Source of the DNA: JAAFHS01 sp031396505
GTDB lineage: Bacteria > Pseudomonadota > Alphaproteobacteria > Rhodobacterales > Rhodobacteraceae
Direction: 5' to 3'
DNA: 5,769 nucleotides
Assembly: GCA_031396505.1 (NCBI GenBank)
Contig: JANNKX010000144.1
Location: 1-5,769 of the forward strand
The position numbers and the translations under genes were made by a program. Positions 4,969 through 5,769 of the stretch are shown one piece after another (position 1 is the first letter of the stretch; each line of letters begins with the position of its first letter). Below the pieces are notes generated by a model. The model was given only the letters and a program-made list of their open reading frames with translations, was not told the DNA's origin and did no database searches.

Positions 4969-5769
4969 ATGCAACGCAGAACAATCCTGAAAGGCGGCGC
5001 CGCACTTGGCCTGACGATGGCGGCGGGGGCGGCAGGGATGCCCGCCTTTGCACAGGATGGGCCGCTGAAGGTGGGGTTCATTTATGTGGGCCCGGTCGGC
5101 GATGGCGGCTGGACCTTCCAGCACGATCAGGGCCGTCTGGCCGTGGTTGAGGCGTTTGGTGACAAGGTGGAAACGGTATTTCAGGAGTCTGTGCCCGAGG
5201 GTGCGGATGCGGAACGCGTGCTGACGCAAATGGCGTTGTCGGGCTGCGGGCTGATTTTCACGACATCGTTCGGCTATATGGATCAGACGGTGGCGGTGGC
5301 GGCGAAATTCCCGGACATCAAGTTTGAACATGCGACGGGGTACAAGCAGGCGCCGAACCTTGCCACGTATGATGCGCGTTTCTATGAGGGCCGCGCCGTT
5401 CTGGGCCATATCGCGGGCAAGATGACGAAGTCGAACAAGATCGGCTACATCGCCTCCTTCCCGATTCCCGAAGTGATCATGGGGATCAACAGCTATTATC
5501 TGCACGCGAAGAAGGTGAACCCCGAGGTCGAACTGAGCATCGTCTGGGCCTACACTTGGTTCGACCCGGCGAAAGAGGCCGATGCCGCCAAGGCGCTGAT
5601 CGACCAGGGCGTCGACGTGATCGCATCGCACACCGACTCCACCGCTCCTCTGGCCGAGGCCGCGAAGACCGAGGGCAAGGTGATCGGCTTTGGCCAGGCG
5701 TCCGACATGGCGGAATACAAGGACGGGCCGTGCGTGTCGTCGATCATCGACAACTGGGGCCCTTACTAT
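4969..5769 (+). CDS. BMP-family periplasmic substrate-binding protein of purine/nucleoside importer (3' end cut by window)
   Basis: Extracytoplasmic binding protein of the Bmp/PnrA family (Pfam Bmp type), which captures the substrate and delivers it to the two permeases. The visible 267 residues have no stop before the window edge; relatives run to roughly 330-360, so the last lobe is missing. The signal peptide has MQRRTILKGG, close to a twin-arginine motif, then a hydrophobic stretch and a likely signal peptidase I cut after AFA (26-28). There is no lipobox cysteine, so it should be soluble in the periplasm. Family marks are VGFIYVGPVGDGGWTFQHD (35-53), FTTSFGYM (97-104), FEHATGYK (119-126), YIASFPIPE (160-168), HTDS (221-224), GFGQASDM (240-247) and DNWGPYY (261-267). 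It follows permease 2 after 49 bp, with a strong ribosome binding site and a hairpin. Codons shift toward C-ending forms in the second half (GGG in 2 of 11 glycines after residue 140). The exact ligand is not readable from sequence alone. Confidence 0.93.
   Translation, partial: MQRRTILKGGAALGLTMAAGAAGMPAFAQDGPLKVGFIYVGPVGDGGWTFQHDQGRLAVVEAFGDKVETVFQESVPEGADAERVLTQMALSGCGLIFTTSFGYMDQTVAVAAKFPDIKFEHATGYKQAPNLATYDARFYEGRAVLGHIAGKMTKSNKIGYIASFPIPEVIMGINSYYLHAKKVNPEVELSIVWAYTWFDPAKEADAAKALIDQGVDVIASHTDSTAPLAEAAKTEGKVIGFGQASDMAEYKDGPCVSSIIDNWGPYY

Noticed and set aside
4933..5631. 232-codon open frame on the minus strand under the binding-protein gene
   Set aside because: It mirrors the BMP gene, whose family motifs are read unambiguously on the + strand; no ribosome binding site or domain was seen.

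Overview
The window is a stretch of a purine-salvage or purine-catabolism operon, read entirely on the + strand. It comes from a GC-rich alphaproteobacterium, most likely Rhodobacteraceae (Rhodobacter/Roseobacter group). That assignment is an inference from three things: the GC-rich, G-ending codon use, the resemblance of the proteins to remembered Rhodobacteraceae relatives, and an intergenic element (about 2512-2545) whose form I recall from that family. No database was consulted.

Layout. Positions 1-957 hold most of xdhC, the MoCo-insertion chaperone of xanthine dehydrogenase, cut at its 5' end by the window edge. It overlaps by 8 nt the gene for a double-domain ABC ATPase (950-2455). A gap of about 120 bp follows, packed with GC-rich hairpins and a T-rich stretch. 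Next comes the first permease (2579-3658, GTG start). A small membrane-protein gene (3658-3990) has a one-base TGATG junction at both ends and sits between the first and second permeases (3990-4919). After a 49-bp spacer with a hairpin and a strong ribosome binding site, the gene for a BMP-family periplasmic binding protein starts at 4969 and runs off the right edge. All sequence outside genes lies in the gaps at 2456-2578 and 4920-4968.

Function. The ATPase, two permeases and the BMP lipoprotein/PnrA-type binding protein form a complete importer of the nucleoside/purine class (YufOPQ/NupABC/RnsABCD-like). Linkage to xdhC suggests that it imports an oxidisable purine such as hypoxanthine, xanthine or a nucleoside. 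XdhC helps mature the enzyme that oxidises this to urate. Substrate identity is inferred from context only.

The least explained item is the 110-residue, three-helix membrane protein between the two permeases. It is not a known subunit of this transporter class. It is translationally linked on both sides, and its glycine codon use (no GGG in 11) differs sharply from the next gene (GGG in 25 of 43). The second item is the hairpin cluster between the ATPase and the first permease, which an open 47-codon frame crosses without a stop.
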